Below are positions 46,842 to 56,469 of a stretch of 64,000 nucleotides of DNA, in pieces (within the stretch, counting starts at the first letter, position 1; each line of letters begins with the position of its first letter). The notes beneath the pieces are model-generated. The model searched no databases and was not told the DNA's origin. It worked only from the letters and a program-made list of their open reading frames with translations. Both the position numbers and the translations under genes were made by a program. The DNA is taken from NCBI GenBank assembly GCA_965223085.1, contig OZ244981.1, positions 2,232,001-2,296,000 on the forward strand, read 5' to 3'. The stretch comes from CBDCVO01 sp965223085. GTDB taxonomy: Bacteria; Pseudomonadota; Gammaproteobacteria; Ga0077536.

Positions 46842-48047
46842 TCACAGGCGCGCTTTGAGGCGCGTTTTCAGCGCGCTGTGGCAGGCGGCGTGTAGATAAC
46901 AGGTTTGCTCTCCCATGCTCAGCAAAGTCTGGGTATCTTCGGCGCTTTCACGCGTGGCGACAAAAACTGCGGTATCGACCGCAGCACTCGTGGGCGGCAT
47001 CGCGTTATCATTGCGCACCGCCGGTACACTGAAGCTCGTGTCTTGCACGATTTCGTAGGCTTCTAAATCGTGTTTGGCGACCTGTGCGTAGCGTCCGAGC
47101 TGGGTCATAAAGCAAAACGCGATCCCGGCCGAGAGATAGACCAAACCGCTCGGCGCGCGTTGTTTGCCGCCGACACTAACAGAGTCATCGCTTAGAATTT
47201 CAAAGACGCTGCCGATCGGTTTGAAGCAGGCGACGTTGAGCGTTTTCATGCCGTCCTCACGCAGCTTTCCAACGCCGCGCACGTGCACCGATCGTTTTTG
47301 CTGATCGGTGAGGCCGACGGCAACGCTGCGTTCGCTACCCAGTTTCTCGCCACCGAGCATGTCGACTTCGTCCAGGCGCACGATGAGCGGCTCGGCAGCG
47401 GTGCCTGGTAGCGGTGTTGCTTGGCGGAACGCCGGACCCGGAGCGGGTGGCTGCGGTGAGCGGCTCGCCGCGACGTTCGTAACGGGGATCTGAGTGCCAT
47501 TGTGGTTGAGGCTAAAGACACTATCCACGGCGTTACGAAGATAAGCATCAGCCGGTGAGCTCGCCACCGCCGCATGTGCCAGGTGCTGCTTTGTGGTGGC
47601 GTCTATATCACCGCCTATACTGAACGTCGCTTCCACCGGCAAGGCGCTACCGATCATCGTGCCTTTCGTCAACGAACCTGCCATGGTGTAATGATTGTCC
47701 ACCATGATCTCAAGATCGCGCACGTGGATCTCAGCTGCACGCGCATGGGTTAAAAATTCCGACAGGTAAGATGCAACGAGTCCGGCGGTGAAAAAGCCCA
47801 ATGGGAAAGGCGCTAAATCAGTGCCGTTTAGCCAAGGGCCTTCGTCGCAGACGATGCGCCAGCAAACATTGTTGGCGCCGTCGCTGACGAGCGCCTCTTT
47901 TTGCATGCCCGCCAGCGCCCGCGCCGCAGTGCGGAATTGCAGCCGTCGGCCCTCCTGGCTCGCGACCGGTGCGCAGTCATCAGCGAGTTTGTAGACCAAT
48001 GGGGCGTTGCTTTGTTCTATGCTGTTCAAGCTTGGTTCTCCTAACAC
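46842..48047 (-). CDS. OsmC-like protein with two OsmC-type halves
   Basis: A 401-residue protein whose two halves each carry an OsmC-like segment: APFPLGFFTAGLVASYLSEF in the first half, and SGLVYLSAGIAFCFMTQLGR with a later EQTCYLHAACHSALK in the second. The reactive-Cys pattern (C in AFCF and TCYLHAAC) is seen only in the C-terminal half. OsmC/Ohr proteins reduce organic hydroperoxides; tandem forms are less understood. No membrane or export signal is visible. It is on the same strand as the DUF1329 gene but 97 nt before it, so co-transcription is uncertain. Confidence 0.7.
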   Translation of the reverse strand: MLGEPSLNSIEQSNAPLVYKLADDCAPVASQEGRRLQFRTAARALAGMQKEALVSDGANNVCWRIVCDEGPWLNGTDLAPFPLGFFTAGLVASYLSEFLTHARAAEIHVRDLEIMVDNHYTMAGSLTKGTMIGSALPVEATFSIGGDIDATTKQHLAHAAVASSPADAYLRNAVDSVFSLNHNGTQIPVTNVAASRSPQPPAPGPAFRQATPLPGTAAEPLIVRLDEVDMLGGEKLGSERSVAVGLTDQQKRSVHVRGVGKLREDGMKTLNVACFKPIGSVFEILSDDSVSVGGKQRAPSGLVYLSAGIAFCFMTQLGRYAQVAKHDLEAYEIVQDTSFSVPAVRNDNAMPPTSAAVDTAVFVATRESAEDTQTLLSMGEQTCYLHAACHSALKTRLKARL

Positions 48048-48132
48048 GATATTACGCCAGCACGAGTTGGCATGTTGGCAATTTCTAGATCGATTGCGTG
48101 AGTAAGGTTTGTATGATGAAGTTTAAGCCGAA

Positions 48133-48717
48133 GTGAGCACGAAGCGCGCTTTTCGTTGCTACCCGTTGACCCCGTCGCGGTGGCGGGATTTTGAAACGCT
48201 GTTCGGCGACAACGGCGCGTGTGGGGGCTGTTGGTGCATGCTTTGGCGTCTCGCGCGTAAGGATTTCGAAGCACAAAAAGGCGAGCAAAATCGCCTGGCG
48301 ATGAAAAACGTGGTGATGGCACGCAAGCACCCGGGCCTGCTGGCTTATGCCGATGATCACGTCGTCGGGTGGTGTGCCTTGGCGCCGCGCGAACATTATC
48401 CGGCGCTGGCGCGCTCACGCATTCTCAAACCTGTGGATGACCAAGCTTGTTGGTCGATCGCGTGCCTGTTTGTTCATCGCCACCACCGCAAGCAGGGCGT
48501 TGCCACCGGACTGTTGCGTGCCGCAGGGCAATATGTGAGCAAGCAAAAGGGCGTGCGTTTTCTCGAGGGTTATCCTGTCGAACCAAAAAATGAGCGGCCT
48601 ATTCCGCCGGTTTTTGCTTGGACCGGGGTCCCGCGTGCATTCGAGGAAGCGGGTTTTGTGGAGGTGAAACGGGCCTCACCAACACGCCCGATTATGCGTC
48701 TCGACGTGCAGGCATAG
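48133..48717 (+). CDS. GNAT-family N-acetyltransferase
   Basis: A 194-residue protein of the acetyl-CoA-dependent GNAT fold. The acetyl-CoA loop is seen in CLFVHRHHRKQGVATGLLRA. The N-terminal GACGGCWCMLW segment is characteristic of a widespread small subfamily of unknown substrate. The start is GTG; no better start is close. It stands alone between the divergent OsmC-like gene and the molybdenum oxidoreductase operon. The substrate cannot be told. Confidence 0.85.
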   Translation: MSTKRAFRCYPLTPSRWRDFETLFGDNGACGGCWCMLWRLARKDFEAQKGEQNRLAMKNVVMARKHPGLLAYADDHVVGWCALAPREHYPALARSRILKPVDDQACWSIACLFVHRHHRKQGVATGLLRAAGQYVSKQKGVRFLEGYPVEPKNERPIPPVFAWTGVPRAFEEAGFVEVKRASPTRPIMRLDVQA

Positions 48718-48911
48718 CGCGGTTTTGACGGCCGTCGTTCAGGTGACGGTCACCGCGGCGTGAGCTCGAGTGGGCACGCGGCCGGCGTTGCTAGGCAATG
48801 TTCCCTACCGATGTGGTTTACAGTGAGATTCCGTTAATATATAAAGTAAACATTAAATTAAATTTCAAATTCGTTAAGTTCCCGAACTAGCACCCCAAAT
48901 CCGCGAGGGTT

Positions 48912-51539
48912 ATGAATATGGCTAGCGCAGCGCCCACGGCGAATTCCCTGAAAAGCGGTCGTTGGATCGCCTCGACCTGCAAAATGTGTCTGCACTCCTG
49001 CGGCAATTTAATTCATGTTACCGACGACGGTATCGTCAATAAGATCGAAGGCAACCCGACCAATCCGTCCAATAACGGCAAACTGTGCCCGAAGGGCAAC
49101 TCGGTCATCATGCGCCACTACGATCCGAGTCGCTTCAAACAACCACTGCGGCGCACGAATCCGGAAAAAGGCGTGGGCATCGATCCTAAGTGGGAGCCGA
49201 TCTCGTGGGAGGAAGCCTTAGATTACACGGCCGCGCAGATCAAAAAATCGCTCGACGAGGATCCGCGCAAGATATTACCTTCTTTGGAAGACTTTCAGAA
49301 GTTCAATATCTGGGCATGGCCATTATCTTTTGGCAACTTCAACTTTTATCAGTCGGGCGGCACGATGTGCGGTGGTGCCTATCATCCCGTCAACGGTTTT
49401 ATTCATTCGGCATTCGCCTGCGCCAACGACGCGAAGCACTGTAATTACTGGATCAACAACGGCACCGGCGACGGCTTTTCGTCCCATTTGCACGCCGCTG
49501 CACAATCCAATTGGGTCGCGAAAGCCCGCCGCGAGCGCAACATGCGCGTCGTTGCTGTCGAACCGCGATTGTCGATCGCGGCGGCAAAAGCAGAAGAGTG
49601 GATCCCGATCCGCCCGGCGACTGATCGTCATTTCGCCATGGGTATGAGCCATGTGTTGGTATACGAAGGTTTATGTGATTACAAATTTTTGAAACGCGAT
49701 ACTAATGCGCCCTATCTCGTCGGTGAAGATGGCTATTTCATTCGCAATGACGAGCGCCAGTGTTACGTCTGGGACGCTAAAGCCGACCGCCCGAAACTAT
49801 GGAATGACGACTCCATAGAGGAGATCGCGCTAGAAGGTAGTTATACGATTGACGGTAAACCTTGCCGCCCAGCTTTCCAGGTGTATAAAGACATTCTCAC
49901 CGAGTGCACGCCCGAGGCGATGGAAAAAATAACCACGGTGCCGGCGGCCACGATCCGTCGCATCGCCCGTGAATTCGCTGCGGCCGCGCAGATCGGCGCG
50001 ACCATCAAAGTCGAAGACGGTCGCACCTTGCCGCTACGTCCCGCGGCGTACAACTATTATCGGGGTGCCCAAGGCCACAAACATGGCGCCCAGACGAATC
50101 ACGCGTTTAAGCTCGTCAATGTTCTCATCGGCAACATCGATACGCCCGGGGGTCACATGGGCGTGACCTTAGATCCCAAAGAGGTAGATTTTAATCATTG
50201 TGCCCCCGGTGAAAGCGGCATGATGCAACCGACACCCCACCAGCTCGGCCCCGTACCAGGATTTCACTATCCGCCGAGCACTTACCACATGATGGATTAT
50301 TTCCCGCTCGGGGTGCACCCGCCACATTTTAATTTACTGGTGCACGAGAATCGTGAAAAGTTTGGTGTCGATTTTATTCCCGACGTCATCGTTAATTGCC
50401 ACTCTAACCCGGTGTGGGCGATTCAAGGATCCCGGGAGAAGTGGTTTGAGTTTTTGCGGAGCATGCGATTCATCGTTTGCGTCGACATTATTCCGACAGA
50501 GATGACGGACTTCGCCGATGTGATCCTGCCGTCGCATGACGTATTGGAAAGCTGGAATTGCACGATGATCGAACCGCCGCATACGGAAGGCCAGTGCTTC
50601 CGCCAACCAGCGGTCGAACCTTTGCATGATACGCGCAGCGAGGAATTTATTTTCTACGAACTGTCGGAGCGTTTAGGGATCCTCGAAGCCTATAACAACG
50701 CGATTAACTTAGCGCTCGGTTTCGAGGCGCATGAGGATTTGAAACTGAGTTTGAACAAAAAATATACCGATAAAGAGATCGCCGAGCGCAAGGGCTTGCT
50801 GTGGGATGGGCATGGTATCGAGTGGTATATGGAGAACGGCCATTCGGTGACAGAAAAACGCTTAGATAAGTGGTATCGACCTTGGGAAGGCAGTCGTTTG
50901 CATTTTTACATCGAGGATTATCTCGTCGAACGTGACAAGCTCAAGCAGCAAATGGAAGAACACGATGTGCCGTTTCGCCACGAGTGGGAGTGGGACGATT
51001 ATCAACCGCTGCCAGCGACGAAACTCGATCCGGTGCACGAAGAGCCCGCCGAATATGACCTCTATGCGATTACATTCAAGGACATTCAGCTCAATTTCGG
51101 TGAGAGCTTAAGTAATCCCTGGATCAAGGACATCGTCTACCGCGATCCCGTGCATACGGGCTTATTGCTCAATCCCAAGACGGCCGCGGCTAAAGGACTG
51201 GAAAAGGGCAGTATTGTCAAAGTCGAATCCGCCTATGGCCAACTTTATGGACGCATCAGCGCTTCCGAAGGTATGCATCCGGAGACGATCGGTGTGTCTA
51301 ATTCGCTGTCGCGGATGAAATCGCGTGCTACGGGGGTGTTGCCGGCGGGCGGTCACTATAACGACATGCTGCCTTACGATCTCAAAAATACCGATGCCGC
51401 CAGCGCCCAGCCCGAAACCGTGTGCAAAGTAAAACTCACGAAACTCGACGACTGGCCCGATTTTCTCAAAGAAGGCGGCACCGTCTACGATGTCGTCGAA
51501 GCATTAGAAACCGCCCGTGGCAAAGGAGGACAACACTGA
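48912..51539 (+). CDS. Molybdopterin (DMSO reductase-family) oxidoreductase, catalytic subunit
   Basis: An 875-residue molybdo-bis-MGD enzyme. The N-terminal [4Fe-4S] domain has C23, C26, C30 and C59 (CKMCLHSC and GKLCPKG). SGGTMCGGAYHP near residue 153 is the probable molybdenum-ligand region (C153), and the MGD-binding C-terminal domain contains VSNSLSRMKSRATG. No twin-arginine signal is seen, so the protein seems cytoplasmic, unlike most Dms/Tor enzymes. An AT-rich stretch upstream should hold the promoter. A ferredoxin subunit and a membrane anchor follow in one operon. The substrate is undetermined; I do not recognise a named enzyme. Confidence 0.88.
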   Translation: MNMASAAPTANSLKSGRWIASTCKMCLHSCGNLIHVTDDGIVNKIEGNPTNPSNNGKLCPKGNSVIMRHYDPSRFKQPLRRTNPEKGVGIDPKWEPISWEEALDYTAAQIKKSLDEDPRKILPSLEDFQKFNIWAWPLSFGNFNFYQSGGTMCGGAYHPVNGFIHSAFACANDAKHCNYWINNGTGDGFSSHLHAAAQSNWVAKARRERNMRVVAVEPRLSIAAAKAEEWIPIRPATDRHFAMGMSHVLVYEGLCDYKFLKRDTNAPYLVGEDGYFIRNDERQCYVWDAKADRPKLWNDDSIEEIALEGSYTIDGKPCRPAFQVYKDILTECTPEAMEKITTVPAATIRRIAREFAAAAQIGATIKVEDGRTLPLRPAAYNYYRGAQGHKHGAQTNHAFKLVNVLIGNIDTPGGHMGVTLDPKEVDFNHCAPGESGMMQPTPHQLGPVPGFHYPPSTYHMMDYFPLGVHPPHFNLLVHENREKFGVDFIPDVIVNCHSNPVWAIQGSREKWFEFLRSMRFIVCVDIIPTEMTDFADVILPSHDVLESWNCTMIEPPHTEGQCFRQPAVEPLHDTRSEEFIFYELSERLGILEAYNNAINLALGFEAHEDLKLSLNKKYTDKEIAERKGLLWDGHGIEWYMENGHSVTEKRLDKWYRPWEGSRLHFYIEDYLVERDKLKQQMEEHDVPFRHEWEWDDYQPLPATKLDPVHEEPAEYDLYAITFKDIQLNFGESLSNPWIKDIVYRDPVHTGLLLNPKTAAAKGLEKGSIVKVESAYGQLYGRISASEGMHPETIGVSNSLSRMKSRATGVLPAGGHYNDMLPYDLKNTDAASAQPETVCKVKLTKLDDWPDFLKEGGTVYDVVEALETARGKGGQH

Positions 51540-52153
51540 TGGCGCGAATCGGCATGGTGTTCGACTTGAAGACTTGCATTGGTTGCAACGCTTGTGTTGT
51601 GGCGTGTAAGCAAGAGAACTCCTTGCCAGACGGTGTGTTTTTTACAAAAACTTTAAGTGAAGAGTACGGTGTTTACCCGGCCACCAAGCGCGTTTACATT
51701 CCAACGATCTGTAATCATTGCGAAGACGCGCCATGTGAGAAAGTTTGTCCTTCGGGGGCGACATATACGCGCGATGACGGGATCGTCATGGTAGATGATG
51801 AGAAATGCATTGGCTGTTCTACTTGCGCAGTTGCATGTCCCTATGATCAGCGCACCATGATGGAAGAAAATAGTTTTCGTAAAGGATTATTCGGCACCGG
51901 CGAGCTCACACCTTTTGAAGAAGACGGATACAAGCGTTATACGCCGGGCACGGTGACGAAATGCGACTTCTGCAGCCAACGCGTCGACGCGGGGCTCGAC
52001 CCGGCATGTGTTGCGACCTGTCCAACCGATGCGCGCATTTTCGGCGATCTCGATGATCCCGAGAGCGCGCCCAGTAAGATGATCCGCGAACGTAATGGAC
52101 GCGCACCGTTACCAGAGAAAAACACCCGACCAAAAGTGTTCTACGTAAATTAA
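51539..52153 (+). CDS. Four-cluster ferredoxin subunit (DmsB-like)
   Basis: A 204-residue electron-transfer subunit with four Cys groups: CIGCNACVVACKQENS, CNHCEDAPCEKVCPSG, CIGCSTCAVACPYD and CDFCSQRVDAGLDPACVATC, the last continuing to CPTDARIFGD. These bind four [4Fe-4S] clusters that link the molybdenum subunit to the membrane. The ATG overlaps the catalytic subunit stop by one base (TGATG) and has AGGAGG 9 nt upstream. It is cytoplasmic like the catalytic subunit. Confidence 0.93.
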   Translation: MARIGMVFDLKTCIGCNACVVACKQENSLPDGVFFTKTLSEEYGVYPATKRVYIPTICNHCEDAPCEKVCPSGATYTRDDGIVMVDDEKCIGCSTCAVACPYDQRTMMEENSFRKGLFGTGELTPFEEDGYKRYTPGTVTKCDFCSQRVDAGLDPACVATCPTDARIFGDLDDPESAPSKMIRERNGRAPLPEKNTRPKVFYVN

Positions 52154-52186
52154 GGAAGAATTTGCGTCCAACTCCGAGGAGCGACG

Positions 52187-53065
52187 ATGGCTATCGAAGA
52201 CAAGGTGTTCAGCGGCGATACGTTACGGGTAGGTTATCGCTTTCAGCGCCATTGGGATAATTCGATGGCTTACGCGTTCTGGTTTGCGGAGGTCGGCGCC
52301 GGTTTATTTTTTGTCTCTCTATTACTCGATCACACCGCCGGCAAGATAGTGGGGTTAGTACTGGTCTCGACGGGTAAACCTTTTTTTCATCTAACCCACA
52401 TGGGCGTGCCGGCTAAGTCTTGGCGCGCGATGTTGCGCCCGGATCGATCGTGGATCAGCCGCGGCTTGTTGGCCTTGATCGGCATGGTGGGTTTTGGCGT
52501 CTTGCATCTACTAGTGCAACATTTCGGTGCGACGGGCGGCCTTGCGTGGTTACTCAAAATCCTGGCGGGCATCTTCGCGCTGGTAGTAATGTGTTACCAA
52601 GGGTTTGCAATGTCGCATACGAGCGCCATAGCGATCTGGAATTCGGCAATTTTGCCGCTGGCGAGTTTTCTTTATTCGCTTACCTGTGGTTTAGCGGTGG
52701 TACTGCTCTTTGTCTCCGGGGCCGCACGACTAGAACTTGCATCCATGTTGATGTTGTTGTTGCTCGGGTTGGCGGTGATGCACTTGATGCTATTGCACGC
52801 CGCGTGGCACGGCACGCCCGGCGCCCGTACCTCGGTGGAATTATTGCTGCAGACGCTTTATGCGAAGTGGTTTTGGGTCGTAACGGTAGGCGTTGGCATC
52901 GTATTGCCGGCCTTGTTGCTGTGGCTCTCACCGAACACCCAGCTAGCGGTGTCTATTGCCGTGATTGCAGTATTGGCTGGGTTTTTGTCGTGGCGAATTC
53001 TTATTTTCAAGATCGGTGTTTACGAGCCCATCATGAGCATGAACCCCTTTAGTGTCGCACGCTGA
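52187..53065 (+). CDS. Membrane anchor subunit (DmsC/NrfD-like quinone-reactive type)
   Basis: A 292-residue polytopic protein with about eight helices, for example YAFWFAEVGAGLFFVSLLLD, LLALIGMVGFGVLHLLVQHF and WFWVVTVGVGIVLPALLLWL. The N-terminal stretch (RHWDNSMAYAFWFAEVGAG) and FFHLTHMG resemble DmsC/NrfD-type anchors that exchange electrons with the quinone pool. It ends the three-gene molybdenum oxidoreductase operon, so the complex should couple a cytoplasmic reaction to quinone. An AT-rich segment and no gene follow for about 150 nt. Confidence 0.85.
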   Translation: MAIEDKVFSGDTLRVGYRFQRHWDNSMAYAFWFAEVGAGLFFVSLLLDHTAGKIVGLVLVSTGKPFFHLTHMGVPAKSWRAMLRPDRSWISRGLLALIGMVGFGVLHLLVQHFGATGGLAWLLKILAGIFALVVMCYQGFAMSHTSAIAIWNSAILPLASFLYSLTCGLAVVLLFVSGAARLELASMLMLLLLGLAVMHLMLLHAAWHGTPGARTSVELLLQTLYAKWFWVVTVGVGIVLPALLLWLSPNTQLAVSIAVIAVLAGFLSWRILIFKIGVYEPIMSMNPFSVAR

Positions 53066-53224
53066 GCGCAAGGCGGAGCGTAGAGAAACAAAAATTTTGC
53101 ACGCTCTCCCGGAGCTGGGTTTCTTTCGCACCTCATCTCTTATCGGAGCTAGCTAGACTAGCGACAACTTCTGTTCACAGGCACGTCAGGTTAGTACGGC
53201 GTAGTCTCCCAATATATAAAGTTC

Positions 53225-53590
53225 ATGTTTTGCATGCGGCGGAATCGCAAACCCGTCGCCGCGACAACAAATCGCTCAAGGTCTCTGCGAGCATCTCACT
53301 TGTCCATGTGCCGCGCAGGTAGTCGTAGTCGCCGGGCGGCTGCTCGACCAGCTCCGCCAGCGTTTCCAGCAGGCAGCGTGTCATGCACCGTCGATGGCGG
53401 CCGAGCTGAACCACATGCATCGAGAAAGGCTTCGCCGGACGCCTGAAACTGTGCTGACCAACGATAAAACGTCGATGATTGCCGAGGACACCGTACAACC
53501 TCTGATGCTGCTGGAGGCGTCGGAAACAGACTGGCATGGAGGTCTGATGGCCACCGGAGCGCCACGATGGCAGGCCGACGCATTGGTTGA
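53225..53590 (-). pseudogene. IS630-family transposase remnant (N-terminal part)
   Basis: Fragments in two frames on the minus strand: SSTFYRWSAQFQASGEAFLD in one, and LETLAELVEQPPGDYDYLRG followed by TWTSEMLAETLSDL in the other. The second is the helix-turn-helix block typical of IS630 transposases (DY.YLR.TW). Frame changes and missing DDE residues show decay. It opens the mosaic island of 53.2-58.2 kb. Confidence 0.5.
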
Positions 53591-53770
53591 ACTCATCAGG
53601 GCCTACTCAACTCGTACCACAAGCCCTGTTACACCGGACCTGTTACATCTACTTGGACGACCAGGACGGACATTCCGTTGCTATCCAGCAGATGAATTCA
53701 CCCCAGTCTACAATCAGACCATTGGCGCCAATTAAACCAGCAATGCCCGACTGCCAACTCGAGGATGTCC

Positions 53771-54628
53771 ATGTCTACTAAGAAGCTTGCTGAGCTGCCC
53801 GCGGGAACTATCGAGTACATCGACAGTGGCGGAGAGGGGCCGGTCCTCGTCTTTCTCCATGGTGTGGTGATGTCGAACACCCTCTGGGACGAGGTCATCA
53901 GCAAACTCCCAAGCGAGTTTCGCTGTATCGTGCCGGAGCTTCCGTTGGGTGCCCACAAGATCCCGATGAACGAAAGTGCCGATCTTTCACTTCCAGCCAT
54001 GGGCAAGATCGTTTCGGACTTTCTCGATCACCTTGATCTCAACGACGTGACCCTGATCAACAACGACTGGGGAGGATCCCAGGTGTTGGTGGCTCAGGAG
54101 CGGACTAGTAGGATCGGCCGGCTTATCATCACCTCTTGCGAGGCCTTCGAGAACTATCCCCCTGGTATTCCCGGCAAGTTGTTGGGGATGTCGGCCAAAC
54201 TTCCAGCCGGCCTTCAGATCGCGTTCGCCAGCCTGAAGTTCAAACCGGCCCGCCGCCTCCCAATGACCTGGGGTCGCATGAGTAAGAAGACCATCCCACC
54301 GGCCATCATGGACGCCTGGTTCGAGCCCATCCTAACCTCACGAGAAATTCGGCGCGACTTCAAGAAGTACGCCAACAAGATGCCCAAGCGTGATGTCTTG
54401 GTCCAGCTCGGCGGGGAACAAATCGGCAAGTTCGAGGCACCGGCGCTCGTCATCTGGGCCGCCGACGACAAGCTTATGCCTTTACGTCACGGCAAACGAT
54501 TGGCCGAGCTTTTGCCTCAGGGTGAACTCATCACCGTCGCCGACTCGTACACGCTGATTCCGATCGACAAGCCCGACGAGCTAGCCGATCACATCACGTC
54601 GTTCGTCAAATCCCACACCGGCGTCTAA
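53771..54628 (+). CDS. Alpha/beta hydrolase, haloalkane-dehalogenase-like
   Basis: A 285-residue alpha/beta-hydrolase-fold enzyme. The oxyanion-hole region is VLVFLHGVVMSN, the nucleophile is D99 in NNDWGGSQ, and the late acid strand is ALVIWAADDKLMP. Where the fold normally has the catalytic His, the sequence reads DSYTLIPIDKP, so His is missing; this variant is common in actinobacterial relatives. The Asp-Trp-Gly nucleophile resembles haloalkane dehalogenases. ATG 53771 is preferred because GAGG lies 6 nt upstream. The actinobacterial-like sequence suggests horizontal transfer; activity is uncertain. Confidence 0.82.
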   Translation: MSTKKLAELPAGTIEYIDSGGEGPVLVFLHGVVMSNTLWDEVISKLPSEFRCIVPELPLGAHKIPMNESADLSLPAMGKIVSDFLDHLDLNDVTLINNDWGGSQVLVAQERTSRIGRLIITSCEAFENYPPGIPGKLLGMSAKLPAGLQIAFASLKFKPARRLPMTWGRMSKKTIPPAIMDAWFEPILTSREIRRDFKKYANKMPKRDVLVQLGGEQIGKFEAPALVIWAADDKLMPLRHGKRLAELLPQGELITVADSYTLIPIDKPDELADHITSFVKSHTGV

Positions 54629-54645
54629 AGGCCGATCCGGTCAAC

Positions 54646-55960
54646 TCACTCCACTTGGTGAACGAGTTCAAGCTGACGTTGCCCGGCAAGTGAAGGCTCT
54701 TCGAACTTGGGGCGACGCTGACGGTACTCCCGCTTGAGGATGACGGCAAACAAGGCCGCCGTTTCGACCGCGGGTTGGCGAGCGGGAACGTGGTCGGCGG
54801 CGAAGGCTCGTCGAACCGCTACGGCTGTTCTACTGATAGTGAACACCTGACGGGGTTCGCTGCGATGGTTGAACAGACCGGCGAAGTCGCGGTAGCCGTC
54901 ATCGTCCAAGGTGCGCAAGAGCTTGATCACGACACCGGGCATGGGGCCCCGCCGACCTAGGTCATCGGCCAACCAGAAGTGGTCGTAGGCTTGCTGGTCG
55001 CGCTTTCGCCACCATGCGTTCATGCCTCGGTCCAGATCGTTCGGCGAGTCGAGGTGGGCGGCGACAACTTCGGCCACCTGCTGGCCTTGGCGAAGTGCGT
55101 CCGGGATGCCCTGACCGGCGGTCGGGTCCTTGGAAATCCCGGAGTCGCCGACAAGAACTTAGCCCGGTCCGGCGGCCCCCCGAAAGTAATTCTTCATCTG
55201 CCCGAAATAGTGGAGCGGCTCGTCAAGTTCGCAGCCTTCGAGGGTTTGATGTAGTTCGGGAACCGCTTCGATCACGCGGTTGAAGGCCACAACCGGATCG
55301 GCCATGAAGTCGTCGCGGCGCTCGCTGTCAGGGGTGACAATGACCTCAAAGAGGTCGTTGTCGGCCGGGCAGGCCAACACGGTGTGGTTGTCCCAGCGAA
55401 AGCAGAGCCGGTGGGCACGTCTTGGTTGACGTTGCGGAAGTATCCCCAGTATGAGCAACGCGCGCCCTGAACTACGTGATAGCTGCGGGCCCCCACCGAC
55501 CGCGCCACCAGAGAGTTTCGTCCGTCGGCGCCCACGACCAAACGGCAGCGAACTTCGCTGTTGCCAATGCCGACCCCGTTGACGCGGCCACCGTCGTCGA
55601 ATAGCAGACGATCGACTCTGGTGCCCTCAAGAATCCGCACGCCTTCGGACCGAACGGCGTCAACCAGCACCCCGTCGAGGACCCGTCTGCGAATGGACGA
55701 GATCCCCGACTCGTCGGGATCCAGACGGACATCAACCGATCGCAGATCCTGTTCGATGTCGAACAGATCCGACCGAAGGCGCCGGCGCCGTTCTCGATCA
55801 GCGCCGACCACAGCCCCAAGTTCTGGAGTCGGCGGACGGCGTTCGGTTGAATGACGTGAGCGGAAGGAACTTCGCTTGGAAAGGTGGCACGATCGACAAC
55901 GAGGGTTGAAAGGCCAAGTCGGTGGAGCCTTAGCGCCAATGTAGAGCCGGCTCGGTGACA
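54646..55960 (-). pseudogene. FAD-dependent monooxygenase, multiply frameshifted
   Basis: Pieces in three frames rebuild a flavoprotein monooxygenase: LRLHRLGLSTLVVDRATFPS, HVIQPNAVRRLQNLGLWSAL, VDAVRSEGVRILEGTRVDRL, RLVVGADGRNSLVARSVGA, then VVAFNRVIEAVPELHQTLEG, GDSGISKDPTAGQGIPDALR, and a C-terminal part with YRDFAGLFNHRSEPRQVFTI. The order and the GADGR and GDSG...DP motifs fit group A flavin hydroxylases. The initial GxGxxG is lost. At least three frame changes separate the parts. Its nearest look is actinobacterial, like the hydrolase beside it. Confidence 0.75.
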
Positions 55961-55999
55961 TAGTCCTTCGACTCGACACTGTCGGCCTTAAGGGCCTCA

Positions 56000-56173
56000 A
56001 CGTCCCAGGAGAATCCGCTCAAGAGCTGCGGTGGTCACGTCAAGATCATCGCAGGCATCGAAGGTCCTGTGGTGATCGAGAAGATCCTCAGGCACCTTGA
56101 GCACAAAGACGCAGCTCCTGCCACGCGTTCACCCCCGTCTCGGGTGCCACCCGAAGTCAGCTTGTTCGGCTAA
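56000..56173 (+). pseudogene. IS91-like transposase C-terminal tail
   Basis: A 58-codon frame (KSCGGHVKIIAGIEGPVVIE, KILRHLEHKD, RSPPSRVPPEVSLFG) matches the last part of IS91-family transposases, where a zinc-like CGG precedes a motif followed by ...PAVI..IL.HL and a Pro-rich end. No start or rolling-circle Tyr domain is present. It may have carried in the flavin monooxygenase segment beside it. Confidence 0.55.
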
Positions 56174-56469
56174 TATGCAATCACACTAGCAGGTGCTGCG
56201 ACATTGCAGGGGCGGCAGGGGTCACTGTCGTCTTGTCCGTGGAAACCGTTGAAACATCGCGCTGAAGTGCGGAATTTCTCCCGGCTCAAGCTCGCAATTC
56301 GAGCCAACATCGCGTCGAAATGCCGATTCACGACGGTTTGATGATCTAACGATACTCAATGGGATCCCGGATAAGCGCGTTTATTCATCTTATACTCTCG
56401 CATCACACCCGGCACGGTGCTGCCCTAAGATCCACGCCCAACCACGGCTCAGCGCCGAGAGGGGAAGCC
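56174..56469. other. Intergenic stretch with no recognised gene
   Basis: About 296 nt between the IS91-like tail and the first SnoaL gene. Some open frame is present but nothing is family-like. It probably carries the promoter for the SnoaL pair; no specific site was identified. Confidence 0.3.

Noticed and set aside
53394..53735. Plus-strand frame over the IS630 remnant
   Set aside because: Antisense of recognisable transposase fragments and without family similarity.
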